A stretch of DNA of 64,000 nucleotides from Klebsiella pneumoniae (GCA_945862145.1 CAMAXE010000001.1:452295-516294), one strand, 5' to 3'. Positions 32,589-43,796 are shown, counted from the first letter of the stretch. A program made the numbers and translations. Notes: a model not told the origin generated them from the letters alone.

Positions 32589-33058
32589 GTACCGACCATC
32601 GCCCCTGGGTGCCGCGCGTAACGGTGGCCACGGTGGTCTTCGACAAGGGCCGCTACCTCATGGTGGAGGAGATCGCCGAGACCGGGCAGCCCGTCTTGAA
32701 CCAGCCCGCTGGACATCTGGAGCCCGGGGAGTCACTCGCCGATGCCGCCAGACGAGAGACACTGGAGGAGACCGGCTGGCACGTGGAGATCGAAGCCCTG
32801 CTGGGTGCTTCGCTTCTTAGCAATGCCATAACTGGAATCACCTATTACCGGACCAGCTTTGTTGGCCGCCCGCTGCGGCACGACCCCGAGCACCCACTGG
32901 ACCGCGAGATCATCGCGCCCCGCTGGCTTAGCTACACCGAGATCATTGCCGATGCCGCCCGCCTGCGCAGCGAGTCGGTGCTCGCCACCATCGAGCAACA
33001 CCGCTCCGGGGTGCGCTTCCCGCTCGGGGAGTTCTTCTACCCGCGGATACCGCAATGA
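32585..33058 (+). CDS. nudJ: Nudix hydrolase, NudJ-like
   Basis: The 157-residue protein holds a complete Nudix box at residues 43-65 ([17 protein letters not shown], then EETGW) that binds Mg for diphosphate hydrolysis. NudJ/YmfB acts on nucleotide and thiamine diphosphates and in E. coli lies next to mnmA and rluE, the same context as here. ATGA overlaps couple it to rluE before and mnmA after. Confidence 0.88.
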   Translation: MSTDHRPWVPRVTVATVVFDKGRYLMVEEIAETGQPVLNQPAGHLEPGESLADAARRETLEETGWHVEIEALLGASLLSNAITGITYYRTSFVGRPLRHDPEHPLDREIIAPRWLSYTEIIADAARLRSESVLATIEQHRSGVRFPLGEFFYPRIPQ

Positions 33059-34139
33059 CGCCAGTGGGCGAAGCGGTGATCGTGGGCGTATCGGGGGGCG
33101 TCGACTCCGCGGTGAGCGCCTTCCTGCTCCGCGAGCAGGGATACGCGGTGGAAGGCCTGTTCATGAAGAACTGGGACGAGGATGACGGCACCGAGTACTG
33201 CACTGCCAAGGCCGACCTCGCTGATGCGCAAGCCGTCTGCGATCTGCTCGGCATACGCCTGCACACGGCCAACTTCGCGGCCGAGTACTGGGATAACGTC
33301 TTCGAACATTTTCTCGCCGAATACCGTGCGGGGCGCACGCCCAACCCTGATGTGCTGTGCAACCGCGAGATCAAGTTCAAGGTTTTCGCCGAATATGCCG
33401 AGACACTGGGCGCCAGCCGTATCGCCACGGGACACTATGCCCGGCTGTCCCGCGAACATGGCCGTACACGTCTGCTCACCGGACTCGACGCTGGCAAGGA
33501 CCAGACGTACTTCCTCCACGCGGTCCCCGGGGCGCAACTCGCACGCTGCCTGTTCCCCGTGGGCGAACTGCCCAAACACGAAGTTCGGCGCATCGCCCGC
33601 GAGCAGGACTTCCCGGTCGCCGCAAAAAAAGACAGCACCGGGATCTGCTTCATCGGCGAGCGACGCTTCGCGGATTTCCTGCGGCGTTACCTGCCCGCCC
33701 AGCCCGGCGAGATTCGCGGCGTCGATGGGGAGCGGCTCGGCGAACACCACGGCCTGATGTACTACACGCTGGGACAGCGCCAGGGGCTGGGGATCGGCGG
33801 CGTGAGCGGACATGCCGAAGAGCCGTGGTACGTGGTCGACAAGGATCTAGCGCGCAACAGGCTCGTCGTCGCCCAGGGCGGGGGCCATACGGCGCTGCTC
33901 TCGCGCGCGCTGGAATGCGCCGAGCTGCACTGGATCGACGGGCCGCCCGAACCCGGGCCGCTTACAGCACGGATTCGCTACCGGCAAGCAGACCAGCCCT
34001 GCAGCATGGAACCCATCGGTGAAGGCCGCGCCCGCGTGCACTTCGCGCAACCCCAGCGGGCCGTGACGCCGGGACAGTACGTCGTCATGTATCAGGGACA
34101 ATGCTGCCTGGGCGGCGGTGTGATCGAGGCACGCATCGC

Positions 34140-34143
<4 letters not shown>
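33055..34143 (+). CDS. mnmA: tRNA 2-thiouridylase MnmA
   Basis: MnmA (362 aa) puts sulfur on U34 of Lys, Glu and Gln tRNAs. It has the PP-loop SGGVDS near residues 13-18, the catalytic Cys102 in NPDVLCN and the persulfide Cys198 in STGICFIG, then the C-terminal beta barrels. It overlaps the Nudix gene and hflD by four bases each. Sulfur reaches it through a desulfurase/Tus relay that is not in the window. Confidence 0.97.
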
Positions 34144-36222
<2,079 letters not shown>

Positions 36223-36226
36223 ATGC

Positions 36227-36721
36227 ATGGTGCGGCCCAAGACCGATGGACGGCGTGATATCGATCCGGCGGGCGACCGGACTGGCGCGCTCGCGGAGCT
36301 CCTGCAGGCCGGCAAGCGCATCGTGCGGATCCTGAGTGATGCACTGGAGCCAGCGATATTCGACACCGAGGCGGTAGCACCAGAAATTTCCCGCATCGCC
36401 CGCAGTGGACGCCAGTGCGAGGTGCGGATCCTTCTTAAAGACAGCCGCAATCTCTCGAAGCGCCGGCACCGGTTGGGCACGCTGCATCGCCGGCTGGAGT
36501 CCAACGTCCAGATCCGCAAACTGACGGAATTCCCTGAGCACTTCATCGCCAACTACGTTCTGGTGGACGACGGGGGCATTTTTTTCATGCCCATGGATGA
36601 CGACAAAGTCTGCTTCGTAAATGCCTACGACAGGCCACTTGCCCGCTACTTCACTGAGCAGTTCGATGATCTCTGGTCGCGCAGCGCACAAGATCCCGAA
36701 CTTCGTGTAATGCCCCTCTGA
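36227..36721 (+). CDS. Conserved protein of unknown function, possible PLD-like fold
   Basis: The 164-residue product is not a family I can name with certainty. It has no signal peptide or membrane segment. The alternating pattern ILSDALEPAIFDTEAV, CEVRILLKDSRNL, IRKLTEFPEHFIANYVLVDD, GIFFMPMDDDKVCFVNAYD resembles one half of a phospholipase D-type domain, but the catalytic HKD is not visible. It starts 4 bp after purB and probably shares its transcript; the purB partnership may be ancestral. The fold suggestion is inference. Confidence 0.55.
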   Translation: MVRPKTDGRRDIDPAGDRTGALAELLQAGKRIVRILSDALEPAIFDTEAVAPEISRIARSGRQCEVRILLKDSRNLSKRRHRLGTLHRRLESNVQIRKLTEFPEHFIANYVLVDDGGIFFMPMDDDKVCFVNAYDRPLARYFTEQFDDLWSRSAQDPELRVMPL

Positions 36722-36747
36722 CGATCTCGAATACAGGAAGCACATTG

Positions 36748-37860
36748 ATGCGCCGCTACGCGATATTGGTCTTGGCGACGTTGGTTTTACTGCCTGCACT
36801 GGCACCTTCAGTGCAGGCCCGACCACTCACCCGAAACCTCGTTCTGATCACGCTTGACGGTGTGCGTACGGAGGAAATTTTCGGGGGCTTCGACGAAATC
36901 ATCGCCTCTCATTCCGCAACTCAACCTTATTCGGAGATAGAAGAAGTGCGCGGGCGCTTCATCGGCACCACGCGCGAGGCACGCCGGGAAGCATTGATGC
37001 CGGTGCTCTGGGGCAAACTCGTTCCGCACGGAGTGATCTTCGGCAATCGCGATCTCGGCTCTCCGATGCGGGTGCAGAACCCTTACTGTTTCTCGGCGCC
37101 GGGCTATACCGAGATGCTGACAGGCGCCCCGCGTGCCGAGGTCACCACCAATGACATACGCCGTTACGCCTATCGTACGGCGCTCGAAGTCGTTGCACGG
37201 AAGCTGCAACTGCCACTGGGTGCCGTGGCACAAATCGGCTCCTGGGACGGGTTTTCCTCGGCCGCCGCGAGTCGCGACGGCATCATCCTGACGACTGGTG
37301 GTTTCGACGCGCTGCCAGCGCGGTTCTCGACGCCGGAGGCAGATACGCTGGCGGAACTTCGCAAGGACGTCCTCGGCCTGTGGGAGGAAGGCAGCGAGGA
37401 TGTGATCACTTTCCGCCTCGCCGAGACCTACATCCAGGCCAACACCCCGCGCCTCGCTTGGATCGGTCTGGGTAATTCTGATGATTGGGCCCATGCGGAC
37501 CGCTACGACCGCCTGCTCGTGTATCTCAACCGCGTAGACCGGCTGATTGGCGAATTCTGGGATGGCTTGCAGGCAAACCCGCAGTACCGGGACCAGACCA
37601 CGCTCATCATCACGACAGACCACGGTCGCGGAATCAAGGGAAAGACCTGGTCGGAGCACGACTGCTCTATACCGGGTAGCGAGTGGATCTGGGCAGTGGT
37701 AGTGGGACCCGACACCCCGGCAACCGGCGAAGCGCGCAACACATCGGAGCTCTACCAGGGGCAGGTGGCGGCAACCGTGCTGCAGTTTTTCGGTCTCCCG
37801 GCATCGACGCTGGGGCCCGATGTACGCCCTGCCCTGCCAGGCACACTGACCGCCAAGTGA
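36748..37860 (+). CDS. Exported alkaline-phosphatase-superfamily hydrolase
   Basis: The 370-residue protein has a signal peptide (cleavage near VQARP) and the AP-superfamily metal sites: LITLDGVR near the N-terminus, a Ser/Thr nucleophile region in CFSAPGYTEMLTG, NSDDWAH, and the C-terminal TTDHGRG. Such enzymes are phosphodiesterases, phosphatases or sulfatases; which one cannot be told here. ATG 36748 is preceded by AGGAAG at 7 bases, preferred over TTG 36745. A flavoprotein follows after 39 bp. Confidence 0.82.
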   Translation: MRRYAILVLATLVLLPALAPSVQARPLTRNLVLITLDGVRTEEIFGGFDEIIASHSATQPYSEIEEVRGRFIGTTREARREALMPVLWGKLVPHGVIFGNRDLGSPMRVQNPYCFSAPGYTEMLTGAPRAEVTTNDIRRYAYRTALEVVARKLQLPLGAVAQIGSWDGFSSAAASRDGIILTTGGFDALPARFSTPEADTLAELRKDVLGLWEEGSEDVITFRLAETYIQANTPRLAWIGLGNSDDWAHADRYDRLLVYLNRVDRLIGEFWDGLQANPQYRDQTTLIITTDHGRGIKGKTWSEHDCSIPGSEWIWAVVVGPDTPATGEARNTSELYQGQVAATVLQFFGLPASTLGPDVRPALPGTLTAK

Positions 37861-37899
37861 TCCAGCCATCCGTCTTAACTTCCCCCGAGGATATCCAGC

Positions 37900-39387
37900 A
37901 TGACCACGCCTGAGCACAAAACGGTGCCCACCCGCCCCCGTCATCTCTCGAGCGTAACGGCGTGGGATATGGAAACCGATGTGGTGGTCGCCGGTTTTGG
38001 CGGTGCCGGCGCCTGCGCGGCCATCGAGGCGCACGACAACGGCGCTGCAGTGATGATCTTCGAACTCGCCAGTGACTCGGGGGGTTCCACCAAACTCTCG
38101 AGCGCGGAAATCTACATGGGAGCCGGCACACGGGTGCAACAGGCCTGCGGCATAGAGGACAGCGCGGAGGACATGTTCCGCTTCCTTATGGCGTCCAACG
38201 GTCCCATCGCCGACGAGGCAAAGGTGCGCGCCTACTGCGAAGGCAGCGTCGAGCACTTCGACTGGCTCACCGAGACGCTTGGCGTTCCCTACAAGGATTC
38301 CGTGTACCCGCATCGCGCGATCATGGCGCTCACCGACGACTGCCTGCTGTACACCGGCAGCGAGAAAGCATGGCCCTTCGCGCAGACCGCGCAGCCAGCG
38401 CCACGTGGCCACAACCTGCAGGTCGAGGGCGATAACGGCGGCGCGCTGTTTGCAAAGATCCTCAAGGAAAATGTCGAAAAGCGCGGGATCGGGGTGCACT
38501 TTGAGGCGCGCGTACTCACGCTGATCACCGATGAGCAAGGCGCAGTGCACGGTCTGGTGGTGCGCATCGACCAGCAGGAACGCCTGGTACGCGCCAGACG
38601 CGGCGTGGTGCTGTGCTGCGGCGGCTTCGTGATGAACGAATCCATGCTCCGCAAGCACGCGCCGATGCTGTTGGAAGCCACGCAGCCGATCGGCAATCCG
38701 GGCGACACCGGCAGTGGAATTCTCATGGGACAGGGAGTCGGCGGATCGGCCATCAACATGCACGAAGGCTTTGTCAGCGTGCCCTACTACCCGCCGGCCT
38801 CTCTCACCAATGGCATTTTCGTGAACGCACAGGGCCAACGCTTCATCAACGAGGACTGCTACCACGGGCGCGTCGGCTATTACTGCCTGCAGCAGCCAGG
38901 GCAGAGGGTTTTTCTGGTGGCGAGCGCAGCAGACTTCGGGGATTACCCACAGGGCAGCTACCTGAACGCACACTTCGCTGGAACGACAGAAGAGTCCGTG
39001 GCCGAATTGGAAAACGAACTGCAGTTGCCCGCAGGCACCTTGCAGCAGACCGTCGCCTACTACAACGCGCACGCCGCGCAGGGCGAGGATCCGCTCTTCC
39101 ACAAATCACCGGAGTGGCTGAAGCCACTGGAGCTTCCGCTGGCTGCGGTCGACTGCTCCCCCGGGCGCGGGGCTTTTTATCCGTTCTTCACGCTTGGCGG
39201 GCTCGACACCCGCGTGAGCGGCGAAGTGCTCACACCCGAGGGCGAGGTGATCAGAGGACTCTACGCTGCCGGCAGGACGGCCTGCGGCGTACCGCGTACC
39301 GCAGCGGGCTATTGCAGCGGGATCTCCGTAGGGGACGCAAGTTTCTCGGGACGTCAGGCCGGACGCAGCGCGGCCACCCGAGACTGA
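37900..39387 (+). CDS. FAD-dependent oxidoreductase, KstD/fumarate-reductase flavoprotein fold
   Basis: The 495-residue protein has an N-terminal FAD motif (VVVAGFGGAGACAA), the SGGSTKLSS loop, and C-terminal GLYAAGRTACGVPRTAAGY that binds FAD, typical of the fumarate-reductase/3-ketosteroid-1-dehydrogenase group. The DNGAAV after the first strand and GNPGDTGSGILMGQ fit this group. No signal peptide or heme motif is seen, so it is cytoplasmic, probably reducing or desaturating an organic substrate. It follows the phosphatase-family gene by 39 bp and ends 2 bp from the convergent SDR. Confidence 0.82.
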   Translation: MTTPEHKTVPTRPRHLSSVTAWDMETDVVVAGFGGAGACAAIEAHDNGAAVMIFELASDSGGSTKLSSAEIYMGAGTRVQQACGIEDSAEDMFRFLMASNGPIADEAKVRAYCEGSVEHFDWLTETLGVPYKDSVYPHRAIMALTDDCLLYTGSEKAWPFAQTAQPAPRGHNLQVEGDNGGALFAKILKENVEKRGIGVHFEARVLTLITDEQGAVHGLVVRIDQQERLVRARRGVVLCCGGFVMNESMLRKHAPMLLEATQPIGNPGDTGSGILMGQGVGGSAINMHEGFVSVPYYPPASLTNGIFVNAQGQRFINEDCYHGRVGYYCLQQPGQRVFLVASAADFGDYPQGSYLNAHFAGTTEESVAELENELQLPAGTLQQTVAYYNAHAAQGEDPLFHKSPEWLKPLELPLAAVDCSPGRGAFYPFFTLGGLDTRVSGEVLTPEGEVIRGLYAAGRTACGVPRTAAGYCSGISVGDASFSGRQAGRSAATRD

Positions 39388-39389
39388 AC

Positions 39390-40169
39390 TCAGGGCTTCT
39401 CGAACTGCAGGACGGTTTTCCACCACAGCCGCGGCGCCAGGGTGTGCCAGATCTCCAGCAGCTTGGCCTCACCCGGGTAGATCGCTTTCTTACCCTTTTC
39501 GAGCCCTGCCTCGATCTGGGTGACGATCTTCTCGGGATCGCTCAAGCGTCCGCTCTTTTTCGCCTGATGCAGGGCTTGGGCGGCATCCGTGTTCAGAGAC
39601 TGCTCGATCAGCGGCGTATTGACCGCCGGTGGCAACACCACGGCAATCCTGAGAGCCGTCTTGGAAAGCTCGTTGGCAAGGGTTTCACCCAGCACGTTCA
39701 CCGCAGCTTTGGATGCCGCATAGGCTCCCAGTTTCGGCGTGAGCGCCATCCCGGAGATCGAGCCGAACAGGATCACATCGCCCCGATTTCGCGCGATCAT
39801 GCCGGGCACCACAGCCCGAATCATGTGCAGGGTGCCAAAGTAGTTCACCTCGATCAGGCGACGTGCCTCCTCCAGCGTGGTGTCCATGACCGCGTAGCTC
39901 GGCATGATGCCCGCCGCGTGCGTGAGGCGGTCAATAGGACCGAGTTCACGCTCGACATCCGCAACACGGTCTTCGACCTGCTTCCAGTCGGCCACGTTGC
40001 AGCGCCATGCGCGAATGTTGGGCGAGGCTGCCGCGGTCTCGGCAAGCGCGCGCTCGTTCATGTCGAGAATCGCGACCTTGGCCCCGCCCTGGGCGAGCCT
40101 CAAGGCCGAAACCCGCCCCATGCCGCTCGCACCACCGGTTACCAGAGCAACCTTGCCTGTGAATGCCAC
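39390..40169 (-). CDS. Short-chain dehydrogenase/reductase
   Basis: This 259-residue SDR has TGGASGMG (11-18), HAAGIMPS in place of the usual NAG, catalytic Ser in FGSISG, and YAASK with Tyr150 and Lys154. GTG 40169 is taken because GGAG lies 9 bases upstream and the Rossmann fold begins at once; the open frame to 40277 adds an unrelated extension. The substrate is unknown. It ends tail to tail with the flavoprotein, 2 bp apart. Confidence 0.85.
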   Translation of the reverse strand: MAFTGKVALVTGGASGMGRVSALRLAQGGAKVAILDMNERALAETAAASPNIRAWRCNVADWKQVEDRVADVERELGPIDRLTHAAGIMPSYAVMDTTLEEARRLIEVNYFGTLHMIRAVVPGMIARNRGDVILFGSISGMALTPKLGAYAASKAAVNVLGETLANELSKTALRIAVVLPPAVNTPLIEQSLNTDAAQALHQAKKSGRLSDPEKIVTQIEAGLEKGKKAIYPGEAKLLEIWHTLAPRLWWKTVLQFEKP

Positions 40170-40243
40170 CTTGAATTCTCCCGCAGAAGCCAAAGCCGCC
40201 AGTGTAACGAACCACCGCAGGGGCTCAATGGCAAGCGGCGCCA

Positions 40244-40399
40244 ATGCGGGCTGACAATTTGCTTCCGCACGCGTCACTGCCCGGCCAGGCGGAGATCACC
40301 CACCCCTTCTACGGCAATGCCGAGCACCTCGACGGGGCCCTGCGCCGGAGCAAAGCCGGGGTGGCATCACTGCTCGAGGGGATTCTCGGCGCCGATTGA
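40244..40399 (+). pseudogene. 51-codon open frame, possible gene remnant
   Basis: An ATG-TGA frame in the 327-bp gap between the SDR and DAHP synthase genes reads as protein-like sequence: NLLPHASLPGQAEITHPFY followed by NAEHLDGALRRSKAG. Third-position GC is high as in the neighbours. No clear ribosome site or known family is seen. It could be a small gene, the decayed tail of a lost gene, or chance. Confidence 0.25.
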
Positions 40400-40437
40400 T
40401 ACAAGTGCGTCGCCAGCGCGGATGGCTCGGCAAGCCT

Positions 40438-40446
40438 TGCTATACT
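40438..40446 (+). promoter_or_regulatory. Extended -10 promoter for DAHP synthase
   Basis: TGCTATACT is a strong extended -10 (TATACT at 40441-40446), 51 bp before the ATG. No good -35 is visible, which is common with an extended -10. A GGCT-AGCC inverted repeat precedes it; no TyrR or TrpR box is recognised. Confidence 0.45.
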
Positions 40447-40496
40447 TGAGGCAGCCCTCCGGGGACCCCGATGTACTCACTGGCAGCCCCCGAACC

Positions 40497-41576
40497 ATGA
40501 CCGACAGCTCCGTCGAAAATCTCAACGTCGAAACCTTCGAGCCCTTGGTGACACCAGACCAGCTGAAGCGGGAAATTCCGCTTTCGGACCCGCTGCGTCA
40601 CACGGTGATGCAGGCCAGGGAAACGTTGCGGCGCATCCTCGACGGGCAGGACCATCGCGTGTTTGCCGTCGTAGGGCCCTGCTCCATCCATGACCCCGTT
40701 GCAGCCATGGACTATGCGCAAAGACTCGCGGCGCTTGCGCGTGAACTCGAGGACACGGTCTACATTGTGATGCGGGTCTATTTTGAGAAGCCGCGCACCA
40801 CCACGGGCTGGAAGGGTCTGGTGAACGATCCGCACATGAACGATTCCTTCAGGATCCAGGAGGGGCTGCAGATCGCCCGCCGCCTGCTGCTGGACATCAG
40901 CGCGCGTGGCCTTCCAACCGCCACCGAGGCGCTCGACCCGATCTCACCCCAGTATCTCCAGGATCTGATCGCCTGGTCCGCGATTGGCGCCCGCACCACC
41001 GAATCGCAGACCCACCGCGAACTGGCAAGTGGCCTGTCCTGCCCCGTGGGGTTCAAGAACGGGACCGACGGCGGTCTGACAGTGGCGGTGAACGCCCTGA
41101 AATCGGCGCTGAGTCCGCACCGGTTCCTTGGCATAGACGACGGAGGCAAGGTCACCGTTGTGCATACCAGAGGGAACCGCCACGCCCATGTGGTGCTGCG
41201 CGGCGGTTCGCAGGGGCCGAACTACGATTCAGTGCACATCGCTCTGGCCGAACGGGAACTGCAGAAGGCCGGGGTGCCGGGCGGTATCGTAGTGGACTGC
41301 AGCCATGCGAACTCGAACAAGGATCCCTCGCTGCAGCCGCTGGTTCTGGACAACGTCACCAACCAGATCCTGGAGGGGAACCGCTCCATCGTCGGCGTGA
41401 TGCTGGAAAGCAACCTCGAAGCCGGCAACCAGCCGATCCCTGCCGATCTTGCGACCCTGCGCTACGGCGTGTCCGTGACTGATGGCTGCCTGGACTGGGA
41501 CACGACCGCACAGGCACTCAGAACCATGCGGGACAAACTGCGCGAAGAACTGCCAAATCGACTAGCTCGGACCTGA
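40497..41576 (+). CDS. aroG: 3-deoxy-7-phosphoheptulonate (DAHP) synthase, class I
   Basis: This 359-residue class I DAHP synthase makes the first shikimate intermediate from PEP and erythrose-4-phosphate. It has VGPCSIHDP, the KPRTTTGWKG loop, GFKNGTDG, HVVLRGG and VDCSHANSNKD, all AroFGH signatures. Length matches E. coli isozymes, but which amino acid inhibits it cannot be said. ATG 40497 starts after an extended -10. The frame is open upstream far past the start, but that is shadow of the SDR. Confidence 0.94.
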   Translation: MTDSSVENLNVETFEPLVTPDQLKREIPLSDPLRHTVMQARETLRRILDGQDHRVFAVVGPCSIHDPVAAMDYAQRLAALARELEDTVYIVMRVYFEKPRTTTGWKGLVNDPHMNDSFRIQEGLQIARRLLLDISARGLPTATEALDPISPQYLQDLIAWSAIGARTTESQTHRELASGLSCPVGFKNGTDGGLTVAVNALKSALSPHRFLGIDDGGKVTVVHTRGNRHAHVVLRGGSQGPNYDSVHIALAERELQKAGVPGGIVVDCSHANSNKDPSLQPLVLDNVTNQILEGNRSIVGVMLESNLEAGNQPIPADLATLRYGVSVTDGCLDWDTTAQALRTMRDKLREELPNRLART

Positions 41577-41596
41577 AAGGACATCCGGAGTCCCGC

Positions 41597-41613
41597 CGCC
41601 CGGCTACCGGGCG
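41597..41613 (+). terminator. Hairpin downstream of the DAHP synthase gene
   Basis: A 7-bp perfect stem CGCCCGG / CCGGGCG with a 3-base loop lies 21 bp after the aro stop and is followed by TAAAAGG. No T-tract, so it is a tentative terminator in the gap before convergent nfuA. Confidence 0.4.
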
Positions 41614-41698
41614 TAAAAGGTTCCATGAGCCGGGGAACAGCTTGCCACCCCAGCACGCCGATTTGCGGTCAGCCGAGGCGGGGCTGTGCGATCGCAGC

Positions 41699-42283
41699 TC
41701 AGGTGTAATACGCGTTTTCGCGCTTGCTGTGGTCGGTGACGTCGCGCACTTCCTTTAATTCGGGCAACTGGTCCAGCAGGTTTCGCTCAACGCCGTGCTT
41801 GAGCGTGGCATCTACCTGGCCACAGCCCTGGCAGCCGCCCCCGAACTTGAGCACCGCCACCGGACCGTCGATCACCTCGACCAGGCTCACTTCGCCGCCA
41901 TGGGCGGCAAGCTGGGGGTTCACCTCGTTGTAGAGGATGTAATTGATGCGATCTTCCAGGGAGCTGTCGGCACCCACACGCGGGAGTTTCGCGTTGGGAG
42001 CCTTGATCGTCAGCTGCCCCCCCATGCGATCCTCGGCAAAGTCGACCAACGCATCCTGCAGGAAAGGCAGACTGCGGGCCTCAAACCAGGCGATGAATCC
42101 GCCGGGGAACTCGTGCTTCTCGTCTTCTTCTCTGATATCGGCATCGCGGCAATAGGCGATGCAGGTCTCGGCACGTGGCGTTCCAGGATCGTTGATGAAC
42201 ACGCGGATACCGCGGACCTCGGCATCCTGCTTGGCCAGCAGGCCGGAAAGGTAACTTTGGGCAGATTCCGTGATCGTGGTCAT
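41699..42283 (-). CDS. nfuA: Fe-S biogenesis protein NfuA
   Basis: NfuA (194 aa) carries [4Fe-4S] clusters to targets such as aconitase and lipoyl synthase. The N-terminal A-type-like domain lacks cysteine ligands, as in E. coli NfuA. The C-terminal NFU domain (about 108-185) has the bridging CXXC at 151-154 in [11 protein letters not shown]. It complements the SUF operon at 2-9 kb. A beta-propeller gene lies divergent after about 156 bp. Confidence 0.95.
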   Translation of the reverse strand: MTTITESAQSYLSGLLAKQDAEVRGIRVFINDPGTPRAETCIAYCRDADIREEDEKHEFPGGFIAWFEARSLPFLQDALVDFAEDRMGGQLTIKAPNAKLPRVGADSSLEDRINYILYNEVNPQLAAHGGEVSLVEVIDGPVAVLKFGGGCQGCGQVDATLKHGVERNLLDQLPELKEVRDVTDHSKRENAYYT

Positions 42284-42439
42284 GCGAGCTCTCCTGATTC
42301 AGGCCGCGATAGTCTAGTAAAACGCTCAGGTATTAGCCACCTCCAGGCGTGCTCATATCCGCACAAAATATGCGCCCTGACATTGCCCTGCGCGGGTCGA
42401 CCCTGCAAAAGTGAGCGGCCCAACACGGAACCGGTCGCC

Positions 42440-43366
42440 ATGACTACCCTGATAGCCACCTCCGTGGTCCGTGGCAGCAATCAAGGCGAGAGCCACGGGG
42501 GCGTTTACCTGATCGACCTCGAGAAGCGGGACGTTCGGCAGGTCGTTGACTGGAACCGCAGCGATATCGACTGGTCTGGCCGGGGCTGGGACCGGGGGCT
42601 TCGCGGTATCGCCTTCGACGAAGACACTGTCTATATCGCCGCGAGCGACGAGCTATTTGCGTACACGAGCCGCTTCCGCCCCGTGGGCTCCTGGCGCAAC
42701 CCCTATCTCAAGCACTGCCACGAGATCGCCGTACAGGGCCGACGTCTGTTCCTCAGTACCACCGGGTTCGACGCGGTGCTCGGCTTCGACCTCGATCGCC
42801 GGATCTTCGACTGGGGACTGCGCATAGAGGGAAAGGGTTCAACGCTCGCCGCGCGCGTGTTCGATCCCCGCGCCCCAGCTGGCCCCCCCGCCCGCAACAC
42901 CCTGCACCTGAACAATGTCTACTGCGATCAATCAGGCCTGTATTTAGGCGGACTGCGCACAGGTGGTCTGCTGCGTTTCGACGGCAGGCGGATCGGGATG
43001 GTCGCAGAATTGCCCGAGGGCTCACACAATGCTCGCCCGTTCGGCGATGGCGTACTTTTCAACGACACGGGGGCCGATGCCTTGCGGTATTGCTCACGCA
43101 CGGACGCTACCTCGGACCGGGCTTTGGCCGTTCCCACGTACCCGCGGGACACCTTGCAGCAACTCGACGCCGACGCCAGCGGCATCGCGCGGCCGGGCTT
43201 CGCCCGTGGATTGTGCGTATGCCCGGACGAACTGATCGCAGCCGGCTCGTCGCCGTCCACTGTCACGCTGTACGATCTCGCCGCGAATCAACGGGTGCTC
43301 GCGGTAAATCTCAGCATGGACGTGCGTAACGCCATCCACGGACTGGCCGTGTGGCCCTATCAATGA
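42440..43366 (+). CDS. Uncharacterised beta-propeller-like protein
   Basis: I cannot name this 308-residue family with certainty. It has repeated blade-like motifs: GIAFDEDTVYIAASDELFAY, HEIAVQGRRLFLSTTGFDAV, then NNVYCDQSGLYLGGLRTGGLL and NARPFGDGVLFNDTGAD. These suggest a propeller of about six blades. There is no signal peptide. Cysteines are few and no catalytic motif stands out. It starts 156 bp from divergent nfuA, and a DUF2970 gene follows after 34 bp. A sugar or lactone hydrolase is possible but unsupported. Confidence 0.55.
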   Translation: MTTLIATSVVRGSNQGESHGGVYLIDLEKRDVRQVVDWNRSDIDWSGRGWDRGLRGIAFDEDTVYIAASDELFAYTSRFRPVGSWRNPYLKHCHEIAVQGRRLFLSTTGFDAVLGFDLDRRIFDWGLRIEGKGSTLAARVFDPRAPAGPPARNTLHLNNVYCDQSGLYLGGLRTGGLLRFDGRRIGMVAELPEGSHNARPFGDGVLFNDTGADALRYCSRTDATSDRALAVPTYPRDTLQQLDADASGIARPGFARGLCVCPDELIAAGSSPSTVTLYDLAANQRVLAVNLSMDVRNAIHGLAVWPYQ

Positions 43367-43400
43367 CTGCCCCCAGGGCAGCCTGTGCAGGAGACAGACC

Positions 43401-43646
43401 TTGAACGAGAACCGGAATATGAAGGGATCCGAGCGCGAAGCGCCCTCGAAGAGCAAGCCGATGACCGCAGCAAATCTCGTGGGGAGCGTGCTATCAGCCG
43501 CGATTGGCGTGCAGAGCTCGCGTAACCGAGAGCGTGATTTCAGCCAAGGAAGTTACCGGCAGTTCATCATTGCCGGCGTCATATTTACCATCTTGTTCGT
43601 CACCACGCTGGTGGTGGTTGTGAGGATGGTGCTGAGCGGGAGGTGA
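43401..43646 (+). CDS. DUF2970 small membrane protein
   Basis: The 81-residue protein has one C-terminal membrane helix (about 55-77, IIAGVIFTILFVTTLVVVV) and the VGSVLSAAIGVQS pattern, matching DUF2970. Function is unknown. TTG 43401 has GGAG seven bases upstream; the in-frame ATG 43419 is the alternative. It faces a 44-residue membrane gene 15 bp away on the other strand. Confidence 0.75.
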   Translation: MNENRNMKGSEREAPSKSKPMTAANLVGSVLSAAIGVQSSRNRERDFSQGSYRQFIIAGVIFTILFVTTLVVVVRMVLSGR

Positions 43647-43661
43647 ACCCGCCGGGGGCGC

Positions 43662-43796
43662 TCAGTGACCGGAGATCCAGTACACCGCAGCCACCACACC
43701 GAGGGCTATCAGCAGAACCGCCGCAATGGAATCCGCGCGACCATCGGCAAGGCGCTCAGCGTCGGAGGGGGTGTCGGTATGCTGTGGCTTCGCCAT
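43662..43796 (-). CDS. 44-residue single-span membrane protein
   Basis: Reading the minus strand from ATG 43796 gives MAKPQHTDTPSDAER, then RADSIAAVLLIALGVVAAV and YWISGH before the stop. GGAG lies six bases upstream. It has a hydrophilic start, one helix (about 24-40) and a short tail. It resembles small gammaproteobacterial membrane proteins, but I know no named family. It is convergent with the DUF2970 gene. No promoter is clear, though TATACT lies upstream on this strand near 43841. Confidence 0.55.
   Translation of the reverse strand: MAKPQHTDTPSDAERLADGRADSIAAVLLIALGVVAAVYWISGH

Noticed and set aside
38613-40496. Very long open frame upstream of and in frame with the DAHP synthase gene (together 987 codons)
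   Set aside because: It is antisense or out of frame to the flavoprotein and SDR genes. The upstream part is Arg/Gly/Ala-rich and resembles no protein. High-GC DNA produces such frames. Only the part from 40497 is a known enzyme.
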